A stretch of DNA of 64,000 nt from Planctomycetota bacterium (GTDB lineage Bacteria; Planctomycetota; Phycisphaerae; UBA1845; UTPLA1). A model generated the notes under the pieces. The model ran no database searches. It saw only the letters and a program-made list of their open reading frames with translations, and was not told the DNA's origin. Numbering within the stretch: the first letter of the stretch is position 1; each line of letters opens with the position of its first letter. Shown in pieces: positions 1 through 7,592 of the stretch. Position numbers and translations under genes: made by a program. The stretch lies in NCBI GenBank assembly GCA_015654675.1, contig JAATGM010000060.1:1-64000 (forward strand), read 5' to 3'.

Positions 1-640
1 GGCGGGTTTGGGGGGGAGCCGGCGGAATCATAAGTAAGTGGTAATTAGTAATACATAATATCTCATTTTGCTCCTTTGTGGTCGGGATGGTGTTGCTTGT
101 TGTGGCGCGGGGCCGCGCGCAATTTGCGAGTTTGGTGAAGCGGGATTCGGAACTCGAACGGGGAAACGGCATTGGATCGTTGGCAGGCCGGGGGATGTGC
201 GGTGTGCGATGTCCGGTGGACGCGGGCTTGCGGCAGTCTTCGCGGCGAGGGTCGCCAGGGCGATTCCCAGAGTCGCGCCGCCGGTTCTGACGGCGCGTCG
301 CTCCGCGGCGCGGGGGATTCAGGATTGGGGGCGGGGCGGGGAATGAACTGGGGGTTGGGGGACGGGGGTTGGGCGTCAGGCGTCAGTTTGTGTGGGGGCG
401 GTCGGGGAGGGGCCGGGCGGATTGGTTGGGTGACGCGTCCGAAGAAGCGGGCGCGGGCTCGTGTTGGAATCGTGGTAGAAGTATGTGACCATTCGAAATA
501 GGTGGCTGTCCCGAACGGCATCGGTAGGAATTGTGATCGGCAGCGTTAGGCTCATGCTTCGTCAGCCCTAATTCGACACGCCCAGTTACAGAATTGCGCA
601 GCCCGTGTCGCGATAGCCTATAGAAACTAAGCACGGGCGG
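1..640. other. No recognisable gene
   Basis: I see nothing here that I can support as a gene. The stretch opens with an A+T-rich block at about 25-75, then becomes very G-rich on the plus strand to about 470. Open frames on both strands are low-complexity (Pro/Arg-rich on minus, Gly/Arg-rich on plus), as expected from base skew. The end of the adjacent minus-strand cassette lies just right of this region, so part of it may be its 3' flank; no clear hairpin-plus-T terminator was found. Confidence 0.5.
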
Positions 641-1837
641 TTATTCGTGTATGACGATTCGGTGCCCCAATAATTGGTGGCGCTCGATATCAAGCACGCT
701 TAGTTTGGACTCCGCACGCGGAGTTCTGGATATTCGCAATGCTCGGTGTAACGACCTAGAGCACACACGGACGTTATGCAGGAGCAACTTGTCGATTGGT
801 GTTCCGGACGGGGTCCGCGTCGCGTCCCAGGAAAGTTGCCCCTCCACGCGGTGAGCGCTTCGGCGCATTTTGGCCTTCATGTTCGGGGACGTATCGATGG
901 CGATTACTCGAGCGAATGCGCTTGAGAGCTCTGGAATGTGCGCAAACCCGGCTCGTAGCAATAGGGTAAGCGGACGACGCACCGCTCGTGCAAGCGTCGC
1001 GAGGTGGGCAGAGTGCCATGCGCGCCGTGGAGAAGATCTGCCCATAGTACCCATCTCATATGCCACGGCGTAGATTGACGGCGAGGCGTTTAGGTACTCA
1101 GCCCACCGATGAAAATCATGCGTCGTGCGTCCGTTCACGTGAAGGGCGGTAGGAAGCCCAGCGCTGGCAAACTCGTCAAAACATGACGCAATGCGGGACA
1201 TGCTCACTAGATTGTCATGGCGCACGACGTCGGCGTGCGTCGAGAAATTGGGCGTTGCGATCAGAGAAGGCCGCAGCATTCGGATCGCCTCGGCCGTCTT
1301 CTTCGCTCGGAAAACATGCCAGAACCGCTCCACATTCCGGTCTGATCCTGTCGCGGTGATGACTAGGCGAGCATCCGAATCGACCTTGAAACGAGCAAGC
1401 AGCTCATTGCGCGAGGTGAAGCGGGGGAGGCCGGTGTTAGCGTCAATGATCGAGTATAGGGAAATGGCAACAGCGGGAAGCGGAAGTGGCCCAACAAGCG
1501 TGCCCACATCCAGCATGCAGGGGACATAGTCAGGTATGACGAGCATTGGTGCGACGCGGCCCTTGTATGGCCTTAGGTCCAATCCGCCGGCTTCGTTAAC
1601 CATGTTGCTGTAGCGACGCTGATTTGGGCAAATGACACGTCGGCAACCGTTCGGAGTGCCACAGCATAAGTCCATGCAATTAAATGCGGAGGCGGCGATG
1701 CTCAGTCCCCCGCACTGGTGTAGCTCGGGACACTTCGTGCACCCAAGCTTTACTTCCTCACCTTCCTGGTGCCAGAGGGACGGATTCGCGAGCTTTTGTC
1801 GAACGTTCAAGCTTATGGAAAGCGTTCGAGGACTCAT
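641..1837 (-). CDS. Cysteine-cluster protein, possibly DUF4417-like (last gene of cassette)
   Basis: A 398-residue protein of unknown function. Eight cysteines lie within 38 residues near the N-terminus (C33, C36, C42, C54, C58, C59, C65, C70), a density that suggests a Zn or Fe-S site. The middle (about residues 190-260), with a TPNFSTHADV segment followed by a G-L-P-T-A-L-H-V strand and a YAVAYEMGTMG stretch, resembles by eye the DUF4417 family of phage and mobile-element proteins; this needs a profile search. There is no signal peptide or membrane segment, so it is probably cytoplasmic. ATG has a GGAG five bases upstream, and it starts two bases after the stop of the previous gene, so translation is probably coupled. 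It is the last of four co-oriented genes. Confidence 0.75.
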   Translation of the reverse strand: MSPRTLSISLNVRQKLANPSLWHQEGEEVKLGCTKCPELHQCGGLSIAASAFNCMDLCCGTPNGCRRVICPNQRRYSNMVNEAGGLDLRPYKGRVAPMLVIPDYVPCMLDVGTLVGPLPLPAVAISLYSIIDANTGLPRFTSRNELLARFKVDSDARLVITATGSDRNVERFWHVFRAKKTAEAIRMLRPSLIATPNFSTHADVVRHDNLVSMSRIASCFDEFASAGLPTALHVNGRTTHDFHRWAEYLNASPSIYAVAYEMGTMGRSSPRRAWHSAHLATLARAVRRPLTLLLRAGFAHIPELSSAFARVIAIDTSPNMKAKMRRSAHRVEGQLSWDATRTPSGTPIDKLLLHNVRVCSRSLHRALRISRTPRAESKLSVLDIERHQLLGHRIVIHE

Positions 1838-1839
1838 AG

Positions 1840-2187
1840 CTACTCCAGTTGTATTTCAGCCATTCCCGTCAAAGAAAAAACGCTGTTAACTGTGCCGAGC
1901 GCACTCGGAAACGCACACCGCATTGTGTTCACGAGGCTTGGAGGAGGGCGCTCGACGCGACCAATCACGGACACGCCGCGCACGACGAGTAGTCTCGATT
2001 CGTCATCGAGTGCCAAACGGCAATCTTCTCCGGCAGTAAATACATGGCCATTTTCGGGTGTGGCGACGACGGCGATTGAGAACTGCGGCGTACCGGTAAA
2101 AAGCGTTGGGTCTTCTAGCGCGTCAAGACATCTCCGTTGTTTTCGCTCGAAGCTGTCGGCCGCCTTTTCGATCATGTCGGTGCCCAT
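1840..2187 (-). CDS. Small unknown protein of the GHKL/STAS-like cassette
   Basis: A 115-residue protein that I do not recognise. The chosen ATG (MGTDMIEK) has a GGAG ten bases upstream; it lies inside the 3' end of the STAS-like gene, so the two overlap by about 65 bases. After an N-terminal charged helix (residues 1-25) the rest looks beta-rich (FSIAVVATP, RLLVVRGVSVIGRV, SVFSLTGMAEIQ). It contains C20, C56 and C90 but no recognisable metal-binding spacing. Position between the STAS-like regulator and the Cys-cluster protein suggests a partner or adaptor; that is inference only. Confidence 0.65.
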   Translation of the reverse strand: MGTDMIEKAADSFERKQRRCLDALEDPTLFTGTPQFSIAVVATPENGHVFTAGEDCRLALDDESRLLVVRGVSVIGRVERPPPSLVNTMRCAFPSALGTVNSVFSLTGMAEIQLE

Positions 2188-2752
2188 AGTGCAGGTTCTC
2201 CACAAGAGGTCGGTAAAGCCTGGAACGCCCCCGGCGCTCGGATGTGAGTATTCCTTTCGCTTCCAGCGCAGCGAGACGGTTATTAGCAGCGGACGCCCCT
2301 AACCCTCTTATTGCAGCCGACACAAACGTAGCATCGAATTCGAATTGACCTTCGACCGCGGCAAGTGCGGCTCCAAGGGCGGGATCGAGGCGCCCCAGTA
2401 ATACTGGATGTTGAAAGGAGGATTCGGTCGTCGAGCCCGTAGCTATCAGCACCTGTCCTGTGGCCTCAAGCGCTACTTCGAGCTCTTCCCGTACTGTTGA
2501 AGATAGGCCGGAGGCTACAAGATTGACGTCTTGTCGCATTGCTGCGGCGTACCTACAAAGCGCCAATGCGCCTTCGCGGAGCCAGCTAACGGTGGCGAGT
2601 CGGACGCCGGCGAAATCAATTGCACAAAACCCCGGCGGTGCGCTGTCGACAATCTGCCGTGCGGCTTGGAACCAAGCGAGACCATCAGTCGCGCCGGCGA
2701 GTTCGGCTGATCGTGCAGTTTTACGAACCGAGATGGACGTGCAGATGTTCAT
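2123..2752 (-). CDS. STAS-like (DUF4325-type) protein with C-terminal winged helix
   Basis: A 209-residue two-domain protein. Residues about 35-105 read as a STAS-like domain of the DUF4325 type: strand CAIDFAGV, then SWLREGALALC helix, second strand VNLVASGL and a further helix. Residues about 122-182 look like a winged helix-turn-helix, with recognition-helix-like GASAANNRLAALEAKGILT and wing SERRGRSRLYRPL. DUF4325 proteins commonly sit beside GHKL ATPases, and here a GHKL ATPase is immediately upstream (36-base gap). By analogy with partner switching, the ATPase may bind or phosphorylate the STAS-like domain to control DNA binding. The start codon lies in a perfect 16-bp palindrome and has no clear Shine-Dalgarno site, which suggests autoregulation or coupling to the upstream gene. 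Confidence 0.8.
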   Translation of the reverse strand: MNICTSISVRKTARSAELAGATDGLAWFQAARQIVDSAPPGFCAIDFAGVRLATVSWLREGALALCRYAAAMRQDVNLVASGLSSTVREELEVALEATGQVLIATGSTTESSFQHPVLLGRLDPALGAALAAVEGQFEFDATFVSAAIRGLGASAANNRLAALEAKGILTSERRGRSRLYRPLVENLHYGHRHDRKGGRQLRAKTTEMS

Positions 2753-2760
2753 ATGAACAT
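2745..2760. promoter_or_regulatory. Perfect 16-bp palindrome over the STAS-like gene start codon
   Basis: ATGTTCATATGAACAT reads identically on both strands. The minus-strand ATG of the STAS-like/winged-helix gene is within it, and a further A+T-rich ATGAATAT follows at 2761-2767. It is a good candidate operator for a dimeric winged-helix protein, most simply the product of the same gene. A role as an RNA hairpin masking the start is also possible. Confidence 0.4.
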
Positions 2761-2788
2761 ATGAATATACGTCGGCGTGGGGCCGCAG

Positions 2789-3613
2789 TCAACCCGATCT
2801 ACCAGAAATCGTCGAAATTTCGGCTGATACCACTACCCCTTGTTGGTGCGGTCTTTGTGAGCAGATACCCTCGTCCGGGCGGGCTTCGATTCCCGCAATT
2901 TCAAGGACTGCCTTCCCCGACCGCAATCGAATCGTGCCCTCGGCTGCGCGAAGTGGCAGAAAAACCGCGCGGTAGCCATAGCCATACCCCTTGTCTCGAC
3001 CGCGCCTGGATACACCTGCCGTAATCGCGAGCGGCAACGCTTCAAGGTCGTCGCTGAGGGAATGGAATTCATTGGCTCGTTGCAAACTCGCAAGCATTCC
3101 GATTCCGGAATCGCCGATTGCGTACTCAAACTTTCGGGGCGATCTGGCAAACGTAGCGATGCCTGAACTGGGCGCCTCACTGTGCTGCACGACATTGTCG
3201 GCAAGCTCTCCGATCGCGCCGGCAAGCCCCGCCGCGATCGAATCGGGAAAGCCAACGCTGCGCGCCGAAACTTCCGCGCGCTTTACAAATGCTGTCCAGC
3301 CAGGATGTCTGCCAAGAGACGACGGAATCGCGATGGCATCCGAGTCCGCAGGATGAAGGCTCAGGTTTATGTTCTCTGGTAATTTGCCGTCGAGCAGACA
3401 AATGATCCGGTGAGCGATTGGTGAGTGCGTATGGTCGCGAAGCGGTGGCAAATGAGTTCCGCCGTTTCGACGAAAAAGCTCGTACTCAAGCACGGGTCCA
3501 ACACGCTGACCGATTTGGGTGTCAAGGCAATTCACGACATTGAGTGCAATGGCTTTGGTCGCGAGTGTGATTTCATCTAGGAACTGCGCGGACCTGATTT
3601 TGTTTTTACTCAT
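2789..3613 (-). CDS. GHKL-fold ATPase (histidine-kinase/anti-sigma-like), first gene of cassette
   Basis: A 274-residue protein with a C-terminal Bergerat-fold ATPase. The N box is GAIGELADNVVQHS (E136, N140), the G1 box is YAIGDSGIGM (D168, G170, G172), and the G2-like loop is KGYGYGYRAVFLPL (about 208-221). There is no H-box dimerisation helix, sensor or membrane segment, so this resembles an RsbW/SpoIIAB-type or stand-alone GHKL protein more than a canonical sensor kinase. The N-terminal about 110 residues are unassigned. It begins the four-gene minus-strand cassette, and its proximity to a STAS-like protein suggests partner switching. No strong Shine-Dalgarno site precedes the ATG. The cassette has lower G+C than its neighbours (bases 3361-3420 hold 28 G or C of 60), compatible with horizontal acquisition. 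Confidence 0.85.
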   Translation of the reverse strand: MSKNKIRSAQFLDEITLATKAIALNVVNCLDTQIGQRVGPVLEYELFRRNGGTHLPPLRDHTHSPIAHRIICLLDGKLPENINLSLHPADSDAIAIPSSLGRHPGWTAFVKRAEVSARSVGFPDSIAAGLAGAIGELADNVVQHSEAPSSGIATFARSPRKFEYAIGDSGIGMLASLQRANEFHSLSDDLEALPLAITAGVSRRGRDKGYGYGYRAVFLPLRAAEGTIRLRSGKAVLEIAGIEARPDEGICSQRPHQQGVVVSAEISTISGRSG

Positions 3614-4045
3614 GACCGAAATGCGCCTGTGCTAGTTGAGGCAAGAAGTTCCGTTCATACCGCGCCTACGGAGTGCCCTCGTTGGAGTTGGTAACCAACC
3701 TATCCGTGGCTCCGGGCACCGATTCTAGCGGCGAATCAGTGTCGAGATGAGCTCAGTCGAATTGTGTCGGCGGGGCAAAAGGGGCGGGCGTGGATGTATC
3801 GGGGCGAGTCCACGGGCTGCCTACGCCGGGGCGTCGGACGGGACTGTGGACGCGACAGGATGGCCCTTACCCCGGCCTTTTGTCGCCTCGTCGCGGCGAG
3901 TCCCAGACTCGGCGGCACTGAGAAACAGGCGGCGGGCTTCCGGGAGGCGCGGGGGACCCGACCGGGGACGGTCGGGTTGAAGGTGGATGGAGTTACTGTT
4001 CGTCCGTTGGACGTTACGGGTTCGTCCGCGGCCTTGTGGACAGCG
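3614..4045. other. Intergenic region upstream of cassette, with nested inverted repeats
   Basis: No convincing gene. The cassette promoter must lie here or within the first gene, but I could not pick -35/-10 boxes with confidence. A structured element lies at 3673-3719: outer arms GTGCCC (3673-3678) and GGGCAC (3714-3719), with an inner near-palindrome GTTGGTAACCAAC (3687-3699). About 3760-4045 is G-rich sequence running into the 3' end of the dockerin/RTX gene; an open frame on the plus strand there has no protein-like character. Confidence 0.45.
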
Positions 4046-7000
4046 CTATTGATTTATGGTCAGCATGATCAGGGTGGTTACGTTGGGGTCGGGGGTGATT
4101 GTGTCTGCGCCGGCGTTGCCGTTGATGGTTAGGGAGTCGGTGGTGGGGTCTGAGTGCATGATTCGCACTGCGGCGGGGAGGCCGGTTACTTCCACGGCGT
4201 TGGCGATGGCGGCGACGTTGATCGCGTCGGGTTGGGTGGTGCCGTTGACGGTGATGGTGTCGGGTTGAGCGTCGCCGGTTGTCCCGCCGACTGATCCGGC
4301 CAGGTCGATGTTTACCTGGGTGATGGTGGTGGTGGTCAGGTCGTTGACGGTGGCGATGTCCGTGCCGCCGAGGGCGCGGAGGTCGAACTGTTCGAAGGTG
4401 TCGGCGTCCAGGGTGATGGCGCCGATGTTTCGCGTGAAGCGGAGGCGCGGGCCGTTGGCGGAGAGGTCGAAGGTTTCGTTGGCGTTTGAGCCGTTGAAGA
4501 CGATGGTGTCGTGGCCGGTGTCGCCGTCGACTGTGTCGCTGCCGTCGCCGGGGTCCCATTGGACGGTGTCATTGCCTGCGCCGCCGCGGATCGTGTCGTT
4601 GCCCTGATTGCCGTCGATGAAGTCGTTGTCGTCGCCACCGAGGAGTACGTCTGCGCCGTTGCTGCCGAGCAGGGTGTCGTCGCCGGGGCCGCCGTCGGCG
4701 GTGATCTGAATCAGGGCGGCTAAGTTGCCGGTGCAGGCGAGGGAGTCGTTGCCGCCGTGGGCGTTTAGGACGAGGTTTTCGCAGGCGGCAATATCTAGGA
4801 AGAATGGGGCGGGGCTGATTCGGTCGAAGCGGACGTTTGCCCCGTTGGCGGTGACGGTGAAGCTTTCGGGGCTGTCGTCGCCGTTGACTTCGACGGTGTC
4901 GATGCCGTCGCGGCCGTCGATGGTGTCGGTTCCGTCGCCGGGGTTCCAGATGAAGCGGTCGTTGCCGGAGCCACCCTGCAGGGTGTCGTCGTTGCCGCGG
5001 CCGATGAGGGTGTCGTTGTCTTCGTCGCCGTTGATGAGGTCGGCGGCGGCGCTGCCGGTGAGGGTGTCGTCGCCGAATCCGCCGTTGATGGTGAGGGCGA
5101 TGAAACCGGATGCGAGGCCGGCGGCCTGGACGGTGTCGTTGCCGGCGAGGGCATTGATGGTGAGCCCGTCATTGGCGGCTTCGGCCTTGGCGATGTTCAC
5201 GGTTGCGGAGAGGCCGACGACGAGCGTGCCGGTCAGGCCGCCGGCGACGGTGATGGTGTCGTCGCCGCTGGTGGCGTTGACGATGATGTTGTCGGCCTGG
5301 GCGTCGCCGGTGGGGCCGCCGATTGTGCCGGCGAGGTCGATGTTGATCTGGGCGAGGGCGGTTCCGGTGAGGTCGTTGATGGTGGCGATATCGGCGCCGC
5401 CGAGGGCGCGGAGGTCGAACTGTTCGAAGGTGTCGGCGTCGAGGGTAATTGCGCCGACGTTGCGGGTGAAGCGGAGGCGCTGGCCGGCGGCGGAGAAGTC
5501 GAAGGTTTCGTTGGCGGCTGAGCCGTTGAAGACGATAACGTCCTGGCCGGCGTCGCCGTCGACGGTGTCGCTGCCGTCGCCGGGGTCCCACTGGAAGGTG
5601 TCGTTGCCGGGGCCGCCGTGGACGGTGTCGTTGCCCTGGTTGCCGTCGAGGAAGTCGTTGTCGTCCCCACCGAGGAGCAGGTCGGGGCCGTTGCTGCCGA
5701 GGAGGGTGTCGTCGCCGGGTCCGCCGTCGAGCGTGATGGGGACGATGGCGGCGAGGTTGCCGACGCAAGTCAGCGTGTCGTTGCCGGCGAGTCCGTTGAT
5801 TACGAGTGACAATGCACCGCTGGCTCCGACGGCGGCGGAAAAGCCGGTGGCGTCGATGCGGGCCTGGGTGCCGTTGGCGGTGACGGTGATGGTGTCGGCT
5901 GCGGGGGAGCCGTTGATGTTCAGCGTGTCGCCACCGATTCCGGTGAAGACGAGCTGGTCGGAGGTTTCGTATCCGCGGACGCGGACGGCGGCCGAGCGAT
6001 CGACGACGACGAAGCCGGAGTCGGCGGAGACGTTGAAGGTGTCGGCTTGTGGGGAGCCGATGATGTTGACGGTGTCGGGTGCGGCGTCGCCGGTTGTGCC
6101 GCCGAGGGTGGCGGCGAGGTCGATGTTCAGCTGGGTGAGGGCGGTGGGGGTGAGGTCGTTGGCGTTGACGATGTCGGTGCCGCCCAAGGCGCGGAGGTCG
6201 AATTGTTCGACGGTGTCGGCGTCCAAGGTGATGGCGCCGATGTTTCGCGTGAAGCGGAGGCGCTGGCCGTTGGGGGAGAGGTCGAAGGTTTCGTTGGCGT
6301 TTGAGCCGTTGAAGACGATGGTGTCGTGGCCGGCGTCGCCGTCGATGATGTCGCTGCCGTCGCCGGGGTCCCATTGGACTGTGTCGTTGCCTGCGCCGCC
6401 GTGGATGGTGTCGTTGCCTTGATTGCCGTCGATGAAGTCGTTGTCGTCGCCGCCGAGTAGGACATCGGGGCCGTTGCTGCCGAGGAGGGTGTCGTCGCCG
6501 GGGCCGCCGTCGGCGGTGATCTGGATGAGGGCGGCGAGGTTGCCGGTGCAGGCGAGGGAGTCGTTGCCGCCTTTGGCGTTGAGGACGAGGTTTTCGCAGG
6601 CGGCGATGTCGAGGAAGAATGGGGCGGGGCTTATTCGGTCGAAGCGGACGTTTGCGCCGTTGGCGGTGACTGCGAAGCTTTCGGGGCTGTCGTCGCCGTT
6701 TACTTCGACGGTGTCGATGCCGTCGCGGCCGTCGATGGTGTCGGTTCCGTCGCCGGGGTTCCAGATGAAGCGGTCGTTGCCGGGGCCGAGGACGGCGGTG
6801 TCGTTGCCCGGGCCGCCGATGAATGTTTCGCCGCCGCTGCCGCCGATGAGCGTGTCGGCGCCGCTGCCGCCGTCGATGGTGGTGAGCTCGGTGTCGGTGA
6901 AGATGCCGTTTGATTCGTCGATGAAGACGAGGTCGTTGCCGCCGCGGGCGAAGACCTGGATGCAGGTGAAGAGGTCGCGGTCGAAGGCGAAGTCGGGGAC

Positions 7001-7396
7001 GCCGTCGTTGCCGACGTCGATGTCGAGGATGTTGGGGGCGCCGGCGCGGAGGCGGAGTGCGAGGGCTGAGTCGGCGGGGGTTCCGATGATTTGCAGGCAT
7101 CCGTTTTGAATCTGGGCGCGGTGTTCGCCGAGGATGCAGCGGACGAGCGGGGCGATATCGGCGGCGGTGACGCCGTTGGCGCCGTCGAGGTCGGCTGCGC
7201 AGGGCGAGCAACGGGACTGCGGGCCGCCGAGGAGGGTTGCCATGAATGCCTGGGCGTCGCGGCCGTCGATTTCGCCGTCGCAGTTGGCGTCGCAGGCGTC
7301 GCATGTGGGTGAGGGCGCGGTGGATTGGGCGCGGAGCGGGAGGGCGGCCGCGGCCAGGATGAGTGCAACGATGTAGAGTTCGCGGAATCGGGTCAT
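4046..7396 (-). CDS. Secreted dockerin/RTX-type calcium-binding repeat protein
   Basis: A 1116-residue extracellular protein. Residues 1-25 form a signal peptide ending ALPLRAQS. Residues about 31-92 resemble a planctomycete dockerin with two Ca loops (DANCDGEIDGRD and DLDGANGVTAAD) and Cys pairs. The rest is made of beta strands and hemolysin-type nonapeptides of the GGxGxDxLx kind (for example GGPGDDTLLGSNG, GNQGNDTIHGGAGNDT). A block of about 230 residues occurs twice (206-440 and 812-1043) with a shorter related copy between (about 545-700), and DNA is nearly identical between copies. No C-terminal sorting signal or catalytic domain is visible; it could be an adhesin or surface-layer-like protein. 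ATG has GGAG five bases upstream. Confidence 0.85.
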   Translation of the reverse strand: MTRFRELYIVALILAAAALPLRAQSTAPSPTCDACDANCDGEIDGRDAQAFMATLLGGPQSRCSPCAADLDGANGVTAADIAPLVRCILGEHRAQIQNGCLQIIGTPADSALALRLRAGAPNILDIDVGNDGVPDFAFDRDLFTCIQVFARGGNDLVFIDESNGIFTDTELTTIDGGSGADTLIGGSGGETFIGGPGNDTAVLGPGNDRFIWNPGDGTDTIDGRDGIDTVEVNGDDSPESFAVTANGANVRFDRISPAPFFLDIAACENLVLNAKGGNDSLACTGNLAALIQITADGGPGDDTLLGSNGPDVLLGGDDNDFIDGNQGNDTIHGGAGNDTVQWDPGDGSDIIDGDAGHDTIVFNGSNANETFDLSPNGQRLRFTRNIGAITLDADTVEQFDLRALGGTDIVNANDLTPTALTQLNIDLAATLGGTTGDAAPDTVNIIGSPQADTFNVSADSGFVVVDRSAAVRVRGYETSDQLVFTGIGGDTLNINGSPAADTITVTANGTQARIDATGFSAAVGASGALSLVINGLAGNDTLTCVGNLAAIVPITLDGGPGDDTLLGSNGPDLLLGGDDNDFLDGNQGNDTVHGGPGNDTFQWDPGDGSDTVDGDAGQDVIVFNGSAANETFDFSAAGQRLRFTRNVGAITLDADTFEQFDLRALGGADIATINDLTGTALAQINIDLAGTIGGPTGDAQADNIIVNATSGDDTITVAGGLTGTLVVGLSATVNIAKAEAANDGLTINALAGNDTVQAAGLASGFIALTINGGFGDDTLTGSAAADLINGDEDNDTLIGRGNDDTLQGGSGNDRFIWNPGDGTDTIDGRDGIDTVEVNGDDSPESFTVTANGANVRFDRISPAPFFLDIAACENLVLNAHGGNDSLACTGNLAALIQITADGGPGDDTLLGSNGADVLLGGDDNDFIDGNQGNDTIRGGAGNDTVQWDPGDGSDTVDGDTGHDTIVFNGSNANETFDLSANGPRLRFTRNIGAITLDADTFEQFDLRALGGTDIATVNDLTTTTITQVNIDLAGSVGGTTGDAQPDTITVNGTTQPDAINVAAIANAVEVTGLPAAVRIMHSDPTTDSLTINGNAGADTITPDPNVTTLIMLTINQ
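4268..4963 (-). repeat. Internal long repeat, copy C of dockerin/RTX gene
   Basis: Encodes residues 812-1043, nearly matching residues 206-440 (copy A). Runs such as DSPESF, VTANGANVRFDRISPAPFF and DIAACENLVLNA recur almost unchanged, and the nucleotides match closely, so the duplication is recent or homogenised by gene conversion. Confidence 0.8.
5297..5764 (-). repeat. Internal long repeat, shorter copy B of dockerin/RTX gene
   Basis: Encodes residues about 545-700 and corresponds to the second half of copies A and C (from GNLAA through FEQFDLRALGG to TGDAQ). It is more diverged, for example TFDFSAAGQRLRFTRNVG against TFDLSPNGQRLRFTRNIG in copy A. Confidence 0.75.
6077..6781 (-). repeat. 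Internal long repeat, copy A of dockerin/RTX gene
   Basis: Encodes residues 206-440, the N-terminal copy of the block seen again at 4268-4963. The pair are in the same orientation about 1.8 kb apart and could recombine to delete or add a unit. Confidence 0.8.
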
Positions 7397-7592
7397 TGGG
7401 TCTCCAGTTTGGAATCGTGCGAAAACCGGGGCTTGGGGGCGTCAGAAAATTTCTGCGGACCCGAGGGGCGACGGTGGGAATGTGGATTGAGGGGGCGGCA
7501 GGCGGTCGGAGCGAGCGGTTCGGCTTGCCCCGTGTGGGCGACCACGGCTAGACTCTTGGGATTCGATTGAGTTGATCATCACGGAGTTATGT

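Noticed and set aside
63-521. 152-codon Pro/Arg-rich minus-strand frame at the left edge
   Set aside because: Low complexity, explained by G-rich plus strand; no motif, so reported as no recognisable gene.
3764-4132. 122-codon plus-strand frame after the cassette
   Set aside because: Overlaps the end of the dockerin/RTX gene, no motif or ribosome site.
4725-6422. 565-codon open frame on the plus strand
   Set aside because: It is antisense to the dockerin/RTX gene and owes its length to repeated G+C-rich codons; product is Ser/Pro/Val-rich without a fold and has no ribosome site.
4268-6781. Repeats resembling a CRISPR array
   Set aside because: The repeated units are in-frame coding blocks of hundreds of bases, not short repeats with unique spacers.
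5169-7304. 711-codon Arg/His-rich minus-strand frame
   Set aside because: Another frame of the same repetitive gene; composition (Arg, Pro, His) is typical of shadow frames in high-G+C DNA.
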